This document shows, piece by piece, positions 7,113-14,672 of a stretch of DNA of 46,433 nt (its first letter is position 1; every line of letters begins with the position of its first letter). The stretch lies in the NCBI GenBank assembly GCA_002436185.1, contig DJKX01000004.1, positions 1-46,433 of the forward strand, given 5' to 3'. A program made the position numbers and the translations under genes. This DNA comes from Fidelibacterota bacterium UBA6531. Lineage in GTDB: Bacteria; Fidelibacterota; Marinisomatia; Marinisomatales; TCS55. The notes beneath the pieces were generated by a model, which ran no database searches, was not told where the DNA came from, and saw nothing but the letters and a program-made list of their open reading frames with translations.

Positions 7113-8813
7113 CTACTCTTCAATAACTTTCAGCGTTTGACGAAAAACACCCTGCTCAAGTTTCTGTGCTTTGACTATCAACTCATCAACTTGTTTCTTT
7201 TTACGATTTGTATAACGTTTATCTTTAATCGCGGGGAGATTAATGAGCACATTCATACATGCCCCGCGGACGCCAGCCAAAGCGACTTCACCTGCGACAC
7301 CCACATCGCTGACTGAATTTGGATTACCCTTTTTCACTAATTCAACGGCAATTTCTAATACCGATAATGATAGTTCTGCTGCTTCTAATGGAATTTCAAT
7401 TGCATATTTGTTTGCAGTGTGGACTGCTTTTCGTTTAGTACTTTTTTCTTCATCCGAATTTGCAGGAAGGCGATTGGCTTCCATGACTGAATTGAAGGCA
7501 TTCGTATCTTCATCCACCAAAAACGATAAACGATCTTTTATTTTTTGAGCTTTATTTCCATAATCATCCATTTCATTTTTTGATGCTTCAAATCCTTTCT
7601 TTTCATGGGTCAATGCTGCCACCATGGATACCAGTGCCGCACCGAGGCTTCCAGCCAAGGCTGCTACGCTGCCGCCGCCAGGTGCCGGGGAATTGGATGA
7701 AAGTTCATCTACAAATCCTTCAGATGTCAAGCCCATCAACTGACCGCTGGTTTGCCCTACAGCGAATTCAACAATTTTTTCTGCTGATCTGAAAGGATAA
7801 AGGTCATTTAGTCCCAAAGATTGCACGGCACACTCAATTATATCTGCTTCAGGTACGGCGGTGGTGCGGCGCTGCTTCTTTAGATAATGACGCCCGGCCA
7901 TCAATAATGCTTCCTTAGAGATAAGCCCCACCAATTCACTTCCGGTTACGCGAATTCCACGTTCCACAGCTAACTCACATGCTTTATCAAATACGTCATG
8001 AATTGTGGATATTTTATAATTATTGAAATTGATGGAAATCTGCGCGCGCTTGAATTCGTCTATATACCAGCCAACGCCCTTTACATCTTTAAACAATCCC
8101 GGAGTTTTAACAGCCTTACCCTTTTCATCACGTACAATTTCTCCATCCAATAAATTCGGAGAATCCGGATTGGGAATGCGTTTACTTCTCCCCTTTTCAC
8201 GGAGTTCAAAAGCGATGTCCGAGGCCAACCGCTGATCTTTGGTATTCAAATTAATATTATAAGCGATTAAAAACTCTCGTGAACCCATGACTGTCGCACC
8301 GCTCTTTGCATTGAATTTTGCCGGACCGTAATCCGGTTTCCAATTGGGGTCTTTCAGCTTTTTAGCTAATCCTTCATATTCACCGGCGCGAACAACCGGT
8401 AAACTTTTGCGATCGTCTTTTTGAGCTGAATTTTCATAGAGATAAACTGGAATTTTCAGTTCGTCTCCAACTCGTTTAGCCACACGATGAGATAAGTCAA
8501 TACAGTCTTTGACTGTCATACCGCTGATAGGAATAAACGGACATACATCCGTTGCACCCATGCGGGCATGAGCCCCGGAATGACTGCCCATGTCAATCAC
8601 GTCAGCCGCTTTGGCAATACCTTGAAAGGCCGCTTCTTCTACACTTTCAATGGACCCAACAAATGTAACTACAGTTCGGTTGGTATCTTTTCCAGGATCA
8701 ACATCCAAAAGTGTAATTCCATCGACTGCTTCAATGGCATCAGTAATCTGTTTGATTTTAACCAAATCACGCCCTTCAGAAAAATTCGGTACACATTCCA
8801 CAAGCTGCTTCAT
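7113..8813 (-). CDS. ftcD: Bifunctional glutamate formiminotransferase / formiminotetrahydrofolate cyclodeaminase
   Basis: The fused enzyme moves the formimino group of formiminoglutamate (from histidine breakdown) to tetrahydrofolate, then releases ammonia to give 5,10-methenyl-tetrahydrofolate. The 566-residue protein has the transferase domain first (about 1-330, starting with VECVPNFSEGRD, and with SHSGAHARMGATD around His82, which aligns with the general base proposed in the mammalian enzyme). The cyclodeaminase domain follows (about 350-566, with SNSPAPGGGSVAALAGSLGA). This is the two-domain order of animal FTCD; many bacteria have separate genes. It ends a long operon, four bases after a small membrane-protein gene. 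No hut genes are visible nearby. Confidence 0.94.
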   Translation of the reverse strand: MKQLVECVPNFSEGRDLVKIKQITDAIEAVDGITLLDVDPGKDTNRTVVTFVGSIESVEEAAFQGIAKAADVIDMGSHSGAHARMGATDVCPFIPISGMTVKDCIDLSHRVAKRVGDELKIPVYLYENSAQKDDRKSLPVVRAGEYEGLAKKLKDPNWKPDYGPAKFNAKSGATVMGSREFLIAYNINLNTKDQRLASDIAFELREKGRSKRIPNPDSPNLLDGEIVRDEKGKAVKTPGLFKDVKGVGWYIDEFKRAQISINFNNYKISTIHDVFDKACELAVERGIRVTGSELVGLISKEALLMAGRHYLKKQRRTTAVPEADIIECAVQSLGLNDLYPFRSAEKIVEFAVGQTSGQLMGLTSEGFVDELSSNSPAPGGGSVAALAGSLGAALVSMVAALTHEKKGFEASKNEMDDYGNKAQKIKDRLSFLVDEDTNAFNSVMEANRLPANSDEEKSTKRKAVHTANKYAIEIPLEAAELSLSVLEIAVELVKKGNPNSVSDVGVAGEVALAGVRGACMNVLINLPAIKDKRYTNRKKKQVDELIVKAQKLEQGVFRQTLKVIEE

Positions 8814-8817
8814 CCGA

Positions 8818-8961
8818 TTAACCTACACTTGCGATTTTCATTAAATAAAACATTAACCATAAGATGACACCTAATAAGACAATCGTCCTGAAAAGAGAAC
8901 GTGCCGGATGTTTTCGATCAATAATTTTTCTAAAATATTGATTGTCATCGTCTTTAATCAT
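8818..8961 (-). CDS. Small single-pass membrane protein, 47 residues
   Basis: This short gene reads MIKDDDNQYFRKIIDRK, then a basic stretch, then a hydrophobic segment IVLLGVILWLMFYLM at residues 27-41, and ends ASVG. The ATG overlaps the stop codon of the M50 protease gene by four bases (ATGA) and its stop lies four bases before the ftcD ATG, so it fills the gap exactly as a coupled cistron. The acidic N-terminus, Arg/Lys-rich middle and short C-terminal tail fit a membrane protein with the N-terminus inside. I do not recognise a family. Spacing and codon structure argue that it is real; no homology can be claimed. Confidence 0.7.
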   Translation of the reverse strand: MIKDDDNQYFRKIIDRKHPARSLFRTIVLLGVILWLMFYLMKIASVG

Positions 8962-9578
8962 AACCCTGCGAAAAGGAATAAAAAGAAGTTAACAAAAGGG
9001 CTCATAACCATCCAAATCGGTGATAAGTTGGTGAAATATCCGATCATGATTAGTCCCAATAAAATCTGCGGGCCATACATTTGCAGTTTATAAACCAATT
9101 CCGGGTTTTTCCGGGACATGATACCAGAAAAAATCTGCGAGCCGTCCAGCGGCGGAATAGGGATCATATTGAACACAGCAAGCATTATATTAATTTGTGT
9201 AAATAATATAAGCATCATGGTAATGGAAGAACCGCCAAAAATTCCCGTTCTGATTAAGGTACCGCCGACAAATGCCAGAAGTAAATTCGCCGCCGGTCCC
9301 GCAAAGGCGATCTTCATCATATCCACCCGGGGATTGGATAGATAGCGGGTATCCACCGGCACTGGCTTAGCCCACCCAAAGCCCACAAATAAAATCATCA
9401 ACGAACCAAATGGATCGAGGTGAGCCATAGGATTGAGCGTGAGCCTTCCGGAATATCGCGCTGTGGGATCACCCAGCTTATTAGCAACCCATGCATGGGA
9501 AAATTCGTGAAAAACCAAGGCGAACAACAGCACGGGTAATAAAAGGACTAATACTTCAATTGGAACTCTGAATAGCAT
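8958..9578 (-). CDS. Site-2 protease family (M50) membrane metalloprotease
   Basis: This is an integral membrane zinc protease of the short bacterial S2P/M50 type. The active-site motif HEFSH is at residues 24-28 in the first hydrophobic segment. The third zinc ligand is expected in NMIPIPPLDGSQ (Asp145). In between are the conserved LNPMAHLDPFGS and FGWAKPVPVD segments, and the rest is hydrophobic with four to five probable membrane helices. At 206 residues with no PDZ domain it is a minimal core; substrates are unknown. It lies three bases downstream of xerD and overlaps the next small gene by four bases. Confidence 0.9.
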   Translation of the reverse strand: MLFRVPIEVLVLLLPVLLFALVFHEFSHAWVANKLGDPTARYSGRLTLNPMAHLDPFGSLMILFVGFGWAKPVPVDTRYLSNPRVDMMKIAFAGPAANLLLAFVGGTLIRTGIFGGSSITMMLILFTQINIMLAVFNMIPIPPLDGSQIFSGIMSRKNPELVYKLQMYGPQILLGLIMIGYFTNLSPIWMVMSPFVNFFLFLFAGL

Positions 9579-9581
9579 AAT

Positions 9582-10472
9582 CTACCACCTCGGATGAAAA
9601 GTTCGGTGAACCTCCTTTAAATGTTCTTTGTCTAAATGGGTATAAATCTGTGTGGAGGAAATATCCGCGTGGCCCAGCATTTCCTGCACCGCTCGGAGAT
9701 CTGCTCCGCCTTCCAGCAAATGTGTAGCAAACGAATGACGCATTGTGTGGGGGCTGACCTTTTTTGTAATTCCAGCAGTTTGGCTCCATTTTTTCAAAAT
9801 ATTGTAAACGGACATGCGTGTAAGAGGTCTACCATTGCGGCTTAAGAAAACAATACCATCCGTTTTTCGTTTGCGAGAAAGCGCAGGTCGCTCAAATTTT
9901 ATATAATCGTTTAATCTATCCAATGCACGGGATCCCATAGGCACAAGTCGTTCCTTATTCCCTTTTCCGGACACACGGATCATTTCATTGTCTAACAGCA
10001 TCCCGGTTAAATTGAGATTACATGCTTCTGAAACTCGTAAACCGGCAGAATACAATATTTCAAGTAATGCCAAATCACGCAATGCTAACGCGGCAGATTC
10101 ATCAACGGCGTCCAAAATATCATCCACTTCCTGCACGGTTAACACGTCCGGCAGTTTTCGAGGAAGTTTAGGCGCTTCCATAAGTTGCGATGGATTATTT
10201 TCCACCCAATGTTCATCATTCAAATAGGTATGGTAAGATCGAATGGATGATAATGCTCGGTTAATACTGGACGCTGACAAATGTATATCTGCCAATGCGC
10301 GTATAAATCCGCGAATATGTTTTTGTTTAATACCCTTTACGCTATTCAAACCTTTTGTTTCTAAATACGAAACATAATTTTTTAAATCACGCCTGTAAGC
10401 ATCAATCGTATTCAGTGCAAGATTGCGTTCCACCCGGAGCATGGTGATATAATCGTGGAGGTGAGCTTCCAT
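9582..10472 (-). CDS. xerD: Tyrosine recombinase XerC/XerD type
   Basis: Xer recombinases resolve chromosome dimers at the dif site. The 296-residue protein has the N-terminal SAM-like core-binding domain (about 1-90) and the catalytic domain with Arg146 (in YSAGLRVSEAC), Lys170 (VSGKGNKERLVP), His242-x-x-Arg245 (HTMRHSFATHLLEGG), His268 (LGHADISSTQIYTH) and the nucleophile Tyr277. The C-terminal HPR motif resembles XerD. Its place among metabolic genes in a packed operon, without integrase-type flanks, supports a housekeeping role. Whether it is XerC, XerD or a single-recombinase Xer cannot be settled here. Confidence 0.92.
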   Translation of the reverse strand: MEAHLHDYITMLRVERNLALNTIDAYRRDLKNYVSYLETKGLNSVKGIKQKHIRGFIRALADIHLSASSINRALSSIRSYHTYLNDEHWVENNPSQLMEAPKLPRKLPDVLTVQEVDDILDAVDESAALALRDLALLEILYSAGLRVSEACNLNLTGMLLDNEMIRVSGKGNKERLVPMGSRALDRLNDYIKFERPALSRKRKTDGIVFLSRNGRPLTRMSVYNILKKWSQTAGITKKVSPHTMRHSFATHLLEGGADLRAVQEMLGHADISSTQIYTHLDKEHLKEVHRTFHPRW

Positions 10473-10475
10473 CTA

Positions 10476-11054
10476 TTAACCTATGACTGATTTTTCGACC
10501 ATTTCACAAAGAATGTGTTCTGCAAGCAAATGCCCTTCCTGAATGCGTTGGGTATCATCACTGGGAATAGAAATGGTCACGTCGCCCAACTCCTTTAAGG
10601 CGCCTCCTGTTTTGCCGGTTAACACAATGACCGAAATACCTTTTTCTCTACACGCTTCCACAGCTTTAACCACATTCTTCGAATTACCGCTGGTAGATAT
10701 GGCAACCAACACATCACCTTCATTGCCTAGTCCTTCAATCTGGCGTGAAAATATAGATTCATAATCGGTATCATTGGTCCAAGCTGTAATAAAAGACGTA
10801 TCTGTAGTGAGAGCGATAGATTTAACCGCTGGACGGTCATGACTACGCAATCCGCCCATGAGTTCTGCCGCCATATGCTGTGCATCTGCAGCGCTGCCGC
10901 CGTTTCCGCACCATAAGATCATTTTTCCATTTTGAGCTACAGCGACCATCATGACTGCTGCTTTTTCAATATCTTCTGCGCAGGCAATAATCATGGTGTT
11001 TTTCACATCCGAACTTTCACGGAGTTGATTAATAATTTCTTGACGATCAATCAT
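10476..11054 (-). CDS. gmhA: D-sedoheptulose-7-phosphate isomerase GmhA
   Basis: GmhA makes D-glycero-D-manno-heptose 7-phosphate, the first step to the ADP- or GDP-heptose used in LPS core or surface glycans. The 192-residue SIS-domain protein has the signature WCGNGGSAADAQHMAAEL at about residues 48-65, AISTSGNSKNV near 117-127 and the C-terminal RIQEGHLLAEHILCEMVE segment. Length is normal. It follows the GGGP synthase gene with a four-base overlap and precedes xerD by three bases. Partner heptose genes (gmhB, hldE) are not in the window. Confidence 0.93.
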   Translation of the reverse strand: MIDRQEIINQLRESSDVKNTMIIACAEDIEKAAVMMVAVAQNGKMILWCGNGGSAADAQHMAAELMGGLRSHDRPAVKSIALTTDTSFITAWTNDTDYESIFSRQIEGLGNEGDVLVAISTSGNSKNVVKAVEACREKGISVIVLTGKTGGALKELGDVTISIPSDDTQRIQEGHLLAEHILCEMVEKSVIG

Positions 11055-11803
11055 CTTTTTCCTCCATGAACTGCATCTGCAAACGCTCTCATCAAACCAC
11101 TATCACCATTTTCTTCCAAAACAGTACCCGTCACAATAAACGATGCACCTGCTTCCACACGTTTGTTAGCGGCTTCCGGTGTTTTAATTCCACCACCGAC
11201 AATTAATGGCACATTTGTTTCAGAAGAAATACTTCGTATTACATCTGTGGAAATTGCTTTAGTTGCTCCGCTACCTGCTTCCAAATAAATTAATTTTTTC
11301 CCCATAAATTCAGCGGCCAGAGCATGGGCGATTGCAATATCCGGACGGTTCATAGGCAACGGCCTTGTACCGCTAATCACTTCCACAGTAGAATGGGCAC
11401 CTCCATCAAACAGCAAATAAGCGGTTGGAATAACTTCCATACCCATATCTTTGACGATGGGAGCCGCTACAACCTGCTCTCCGATAAGATATTGAGGATT
11501 TCGCCCGGAAAGAAGAGACATGAATAACATGGCATCATAATGACTATTCATTTGATTCACTCCTCCGGGAAAAAAGATGACCGGAATATCAGAATGCTTT
11601 TTGATCTGCGCAACGCGATCGTGATGGTGACTGTCCATCATAAGACTTCCGCCCACAAACAAGGCATCTACACCTGATTTATTCGCAGTTTCAACTTGAT
11701 TGATCAAGGACTCATCATTTTTCTTATCGGGATCGATGAGAACAATATACCCTGCGCCTTTTTCCGCTTTTACATCAAGAAGGTGTTGGAATACAGAGTC
11801 CAT
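11051..11803 (-). CDS. Geranylgeranylglyceryl phosphate synthase family (group II GGGPS)
   Basis: Enzymes of this TIM-barrel family join a polyprenyl diphosphate to sn-glycerol 1-phosphate, the first ether-bond step of archaeal membrane lipids; several FCB-group bacteria also carry one. The 250-residue protein has VLIDPDKK at about residues 21-28, FVGGSLM, VIFFPGG, IYLEAGSGATKAIS near 168-181, VGGGIKTPEAA near 198-208 and a final FIVTGTVLEE. This is the complete set of phosphate-binding motifs. The actual prenyl chain length and in vivo product are unknown. It overlaps gmhA by four bases and sits two bases after gcvH. Confidence 0.9.
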   Translation of the reverse strand: MDSVFQHLLDVKAEKGAGYIVLIDPDKKNDESLINQVETANKSGVDALFVGGSLMMDSHHHDRVAQIKKHSDIPVIFFPGGVNQMNSHYDAMLFMSLLSGRNPQYLIGEQVVAAPIVKDMGMEVIPTAYLLFDGGAHSTVEVISGTRPLPMNRPDIAIAHALAAEFMGKKLIYLEAGSGATKAISTDVIRSISSETNVPLIVGGGIKTPEAANKRVEAGASFIVTGTVLEENGDSGLMRAFADAVHGGKR

Positions 11804-11805
11804 AA

Positions 11806-12183
11806 TTAACCTATAATTTCCTCATAAGACGTGAACGACATAAGGTCTCCTTCTTCATCCGGGTTAGATAATTTTATTTTCACCAGCCAGCCATCGCCGT
11901 AAGGATCAGAATTCACTTTCGACGGATCGGCATCCAATTCTTCATTGATTGCTGCAATTTCACCACTCATCGGCATAAACAGATCAGCGACCGTTTTTAC
12001 TGCTTCAATTGTACCAAATGTTTCGCCTATATCAAAACTGTCACCCAATTCCGGAAATTCAACAAAAACAATATCACCCAATTCTCCCTGGGCAAAATCC
12101 GTGATTCCTATCGTGGCTACACCGTTTTTAATGTTTGTCCATTCATGGTCAGATGTGTATTTTAAATTTGATGGTATATTCAT
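11806..12183 (-). CDS. gcvH: Glycine cleavage system H protein
   Basis: GcvH is the lipoyl-carrying shuttle between the P, T and L proteins of glycine cleavage. The 125-residue protein starts with the typical LKYTSDHEW and has the lipoylation site IEAVKTVADL with Lys63. It continues into GEIAAINEELDADPSKVNSDPYGDGWL, split here only by description, which is the conserved C-terminal half. The other gcv genes are not in the window. It sits between accC and GGGPS, so a lipoyl carrier and a biotin carrier are produced from the same operon. Confidence 0.96.
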   Translation of the reverse strand: MNIPSNLKYTSDHEWTNIKNGVATIGITDFAQGELGDIVFVEFPELGDSFDIGETFGTIEAVKTVADLFMPMSGEIAAINEELDADPSKVNSDPYGDGWLVKIKLSNPDEEGDLMSFTSYEEIIG

Positions 12184-12194
12184 TTACTTTCCTA

Positions 12195-13553
12195 TTAATC
12201 TAACTGTTCAGGATTATACTTAAATGTTTCTAAAAAACTGGTGTCAAAATCACCGGCTTGAAATGTTTTATCTTTCATGATGGCTTGATGAAATGGAATT
12301 GTCGTTTTTGGACCTTCAATAATGGTTTCTTCTAAAGCACGCTGCATTCGAATGATTGCTCGTTCTCGTGTGCTGGCGAACACAATTAATTTACCAATCA
12401 TTGAATCGTAATGTGAGGGAATTTCATATCCGGCATAGGCATGAGAATCTACACGGACACCTTTTCCTCCCGGAAAATGTAAACTGGTTATTTTTCCGGG
12501 AAAGGGCATAAAATTATTAGACGGATCTTCAGCATTTATTCGACACTCAATGGAATGTCCCCGCATTTTGAAATTTTGATAATTTTTTGGATATTCTTTT
12601 CCGCCATGCATTTGGATTTGTTGCTTTATTAAATCAACACCAGTCACCATTTCGGTAATGGTATGTTCAACCTGAATTCGTGTATTCATTTCCATAAAAT
12701 AAAAATCATTGTTCTTATCCAATAAGAATTCAATAGTTCCCACACCTACATAATTTACAGCTTTTGCTCCCCGAACAGCCAATTCTCCCATTTTTTGACG
12801 AACCTCTTCCGTTACTACCGAGGAAGGTGATTCTTCAACCAGTTTTTGATGTCGTCGCTGGATGGAGCATTCCCGTTCACCAAGATGAATACAATTTCCG
12901 TATTCATCTGCCAAGATCTGCACTTCAATATGCCGTGGATTTTCCACAAATTTTTCCATATACATATCGCCATTATTGAAGGCTTTTTTTGCTTCATTAC
13001 TGGCTGTCGTATACATTTTTTCCAGTTCGGCTTCTTCACGAGCCAAACGCATTCCTTTACCACCACCGCCTGCAGATGCTTTCAGCATAACCGGATAGCC
13101 CATCTCTGCCGCTAATTTTTTTGCTTCATCCACACCGCTCATTACGCCATCACTTCCGGGAATGACCGGAACACCGGCAACTTTCATTGTTGCTTTAGCA
13201 TTGGCTTTATCGCCCATGGCTTCAATGATTTCCTGGGATGGTCCAATAAAGGTAAATTCATTTTCTGCGCAGATCCTGGAGAAATCTGCATTTTCGGCTA
13301 AAAATCCGTAACCGGGATGAATTGCATCCGCGTTGGTAATTTCGGCCGCCGCAAGAATGCGTGGAATATTAAGATAGCTTTCGGTACTGGCAGGTGGGCC
13401 AATACATACAGCTTCATCTGCAAATTTTACATGGAGGGAATATTCATCTGCCGTGGAATAAACAGCCACTGTCTTAATACCCAATTCATGGCAGGCTCGG
13501 ATGATGCGTAGAGCAATCTCACCGCGATTGGCAATCAGGATTTTTTTAAACAT
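12195..13553 (-). CDS. accC: Acetyl-CoA carboxylase, biotin carboxylase subunit
   Basis: AccC carboxylates biotin on AccB using ATP and bicarbonate, the first half-reaction of malonyl-CoA formation for fatty-acid synthesis. The 452-residue ATP-grasp protein has the N-terminal ILIANRGEIALRIIRACHELG segment (about 5-24), the glycine-rich ATP loop KASAGGGGKGMR near 159-170, EKFVENPRHIEVQ, GERECSIQRRHQKLVEESPS and the active-site segment FYFMEMNTRIQVEH near 284-297. It follows accB by three bases, the usual accBC arrangement. The carboxyltransferase genes (accA, accD) are not in the window. Confidence 0.97.
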   Translation of the reverse strand: MFKKILIANRGEIALRIIRACHELGIKTVAVYSTADEYSLHVKFADEAVCIGPPASTESYLNIPRILAAAEITNADAIHPGYGFLAENADFSRICAENEFTFIGPSQEIIEAMGDKANAKATMKVAGVPVIPGSDGVMSGVDEAKKLAAEMGYPVMLKASAGGGGKGMRLAREEAELEKMYTTASNEAKKAFNNGDMYMEKFVENPRHIEVQILADEYGNCIHLGERECSIQRRHQKLVEESPSSVVTEEVRQKMGELAVRGAKAVNYVGVGTIEFLLDKNNDFYFMEMNTRIQVEHTITEMVTGVDLIKQQIQMHGGKEYPKNYQNFKMRGHSIECRINAEDPSNNFMPFPGKITSLHFPGGKGVRVDSHAYAGYEIPSHYDSMIGKLIVFASTRERAIIRMQRALEETIIEGPKTTIPFHQAIMKDKTFQAGDFDTSFLETFKYNPEQLD

Positions 13554-13556
13554 GGT

Positions 13557-14021
13557 TTATCCGCTGGGATCAATAATAAATAAAGGCTGGTTATATTCCA
13601 CAGGATCTCCGTTTTCTACAAGAATTTTACTCACAACTCCGTCCTCTTCAGCCTCAATTTCATTCATGATTTTCATGGCTTCGATAATGCATAATGTGTC
13701 ACCTTTATTCACTTTATCGCCTTTATTTACAAATGCGTCATCTTCGGGACTGGCTGAATTATAGAATGTACCGGGCATGGGCGAAAGAACTTCATTCCCG
13801 ATAATTGAATCTTCCTCGTTTGATGTTTCTGTACGAGTCGGTGCTGATTCAGTTGCAGAAACAGCCTCTGGAGCAGAGTGTGCTTTATGATCAGGTGAAT
13901 CTGTAGATACAGGAGAAGATTTCACAACATGGTATCGCTTTCCTAGAAATGTAACGTCAATTTCATTCACGTCACTGTGTTCTAATATGTAAATGATTTC
14001 CTTCAGTTTATCCTGCCACAT
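13557..14021 (-). CDS. accB: Biotin carboxyl carrier protein of acetyl-CoA carboxylase
   Basis: AccB carries CO2 on biotin between AccC and the carboxyltransferase. The 154-residue protein has a short N-terminal domain (about 1-36), a flexible Ser/Thr/Ala/Pro-rich linker (about 37-75), and the biotinyl domain with the start LSPMPGTFY and the biotinylation site EAMKIMNE at Lys117. Length is typical. It lies 18 bases downstream of efp; the efp-accB-accC order is widespread among bacteria. Confidence 0.96.
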   Translation of the reverse strand: MWQDKLKEIIYILEHSDVNEIDVTFLGKRYHVVKSSPVSTDSPDHKAHSAPEAVSATESAPTRTETSNEEDSIIGNEVLSPMPGTFYNSASPEDDAFVNKGDKVNKGDTLCIIEAMKIMNEIEAEEDGVVSKILVENGDPVEYNQPLFIIDPSG

Positions 14022-14039
14022 AATTTCCCCTAATGGTTA

Positions 14040-14603
14040 TTATTTTTTTGCTCTTTCAATATATTCACCGGTTCGTGTATCCAAGCGTAAAACATCGCCT
14101 ACCTCTATGAATAAGGGAACTTGAACGTCAATGCCCGTCTCAAGCGTAGCGGGTTTCGTCGCACCGGTTGCTGTATTTCCTCTCATACCAGGTTCTGTAT
14201 GAGTGACTTCCAAATTAACATGCGCCGGTAAACGCACGTCGAGAGCTTCTTGTCCATCAAACAATAAATCAACATTTAAACCCGATTTAAGAAATCCTTT
14301 TTGCGAACCGACAATTTCATCGTTAACATTAATTTGATCATAGGTCTGGCTATCCATGAAAATAGACTGATTTCCATCTTCGTACAAGTATTGCATTTTT
14401 TTTGCTTCAACCTTGATAAATTGCAATTTCGCCCCAGAATTGAATGTTTCATCAATTATTTTACCGGTTTTAATATCTTTTAATTTCGTCCGGACAAACG
14501 CAGGTCCTTTCCCCGGTTTCACATGTAAAAATTCTATTACCTTCATCCGTTTATTCTTGTGCAGAATCACTGCACCATTTTTAATATTTGATGTTGTTGC
14601 CAT
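14040..14603 (-). CDS. efp: Translation elongation factor P
   Basis: EF-P rescues ribosomes stalled at polyproline stretches. The 187-residue protein has three beta-barrel domains. The tip of domain I reads VKPGKGPAF with Lys32 at the position modified in EF-Ps of the lysine type, and the C-terminus has the GIDVQVPLFIEVGD and LDTRTGEYIER segments. No modification enzymes (epmA, epmB, ymfI) are in the window. AAGGA lies five bases before the ATG. It begins the long efp-accBC-gcvH operon. Confidence 0.96.
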   Translation of the reverse strand: MATTSNIKNGAVILHKNKRMKVIEFLHVKPGKGPAFVRTKLKDIKTGKIIDETFNSGAKLQFIKVEAKKMQYLYEDGNQSIFMDSQTYDQINVNDEIVGSQKGFLKSGLNVDLLFDGQEALDVRLPAHVNLEVTHTEPGMRGNTATGATKPATLETGIDVQVPLFIEVGDVLRLDTRTGEYIERAKK

Positions 14604-14628
14604 TCGATTCCTTTTAAATAGAACTTAT

Positions 14629-14657
14629 AATTTACAGATTAGAAGAAGTATTCTCAA
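14629..14657 (-). promoter_or_regulatory. Candidate promoter of the efp operon
   Basis: On the minus strand TTGAGA (14657-14652) and TAAATT (14634-14629) are separated by exactly 17 bases, about 25 bases before the efp ATG. The upstream box matches five of six consensus positions, the downstream box four. A 6-bp inverted repeat GCATAA-AGATA-TTATGC (14662-14678) sits just upstream over the stop codon of the preceding gene, but has no T run. Confidence 0.4.
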
Positions 14658-14672
14658 ACGAGCATAAAGATA

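Noticed and set aside
9582..10472. Integrase of a mobile element
   Set aside because: Xer-type length and motifs, tightly packed between housekeeping genes, with no attachment-site repeats, tRNA or cargo genes.
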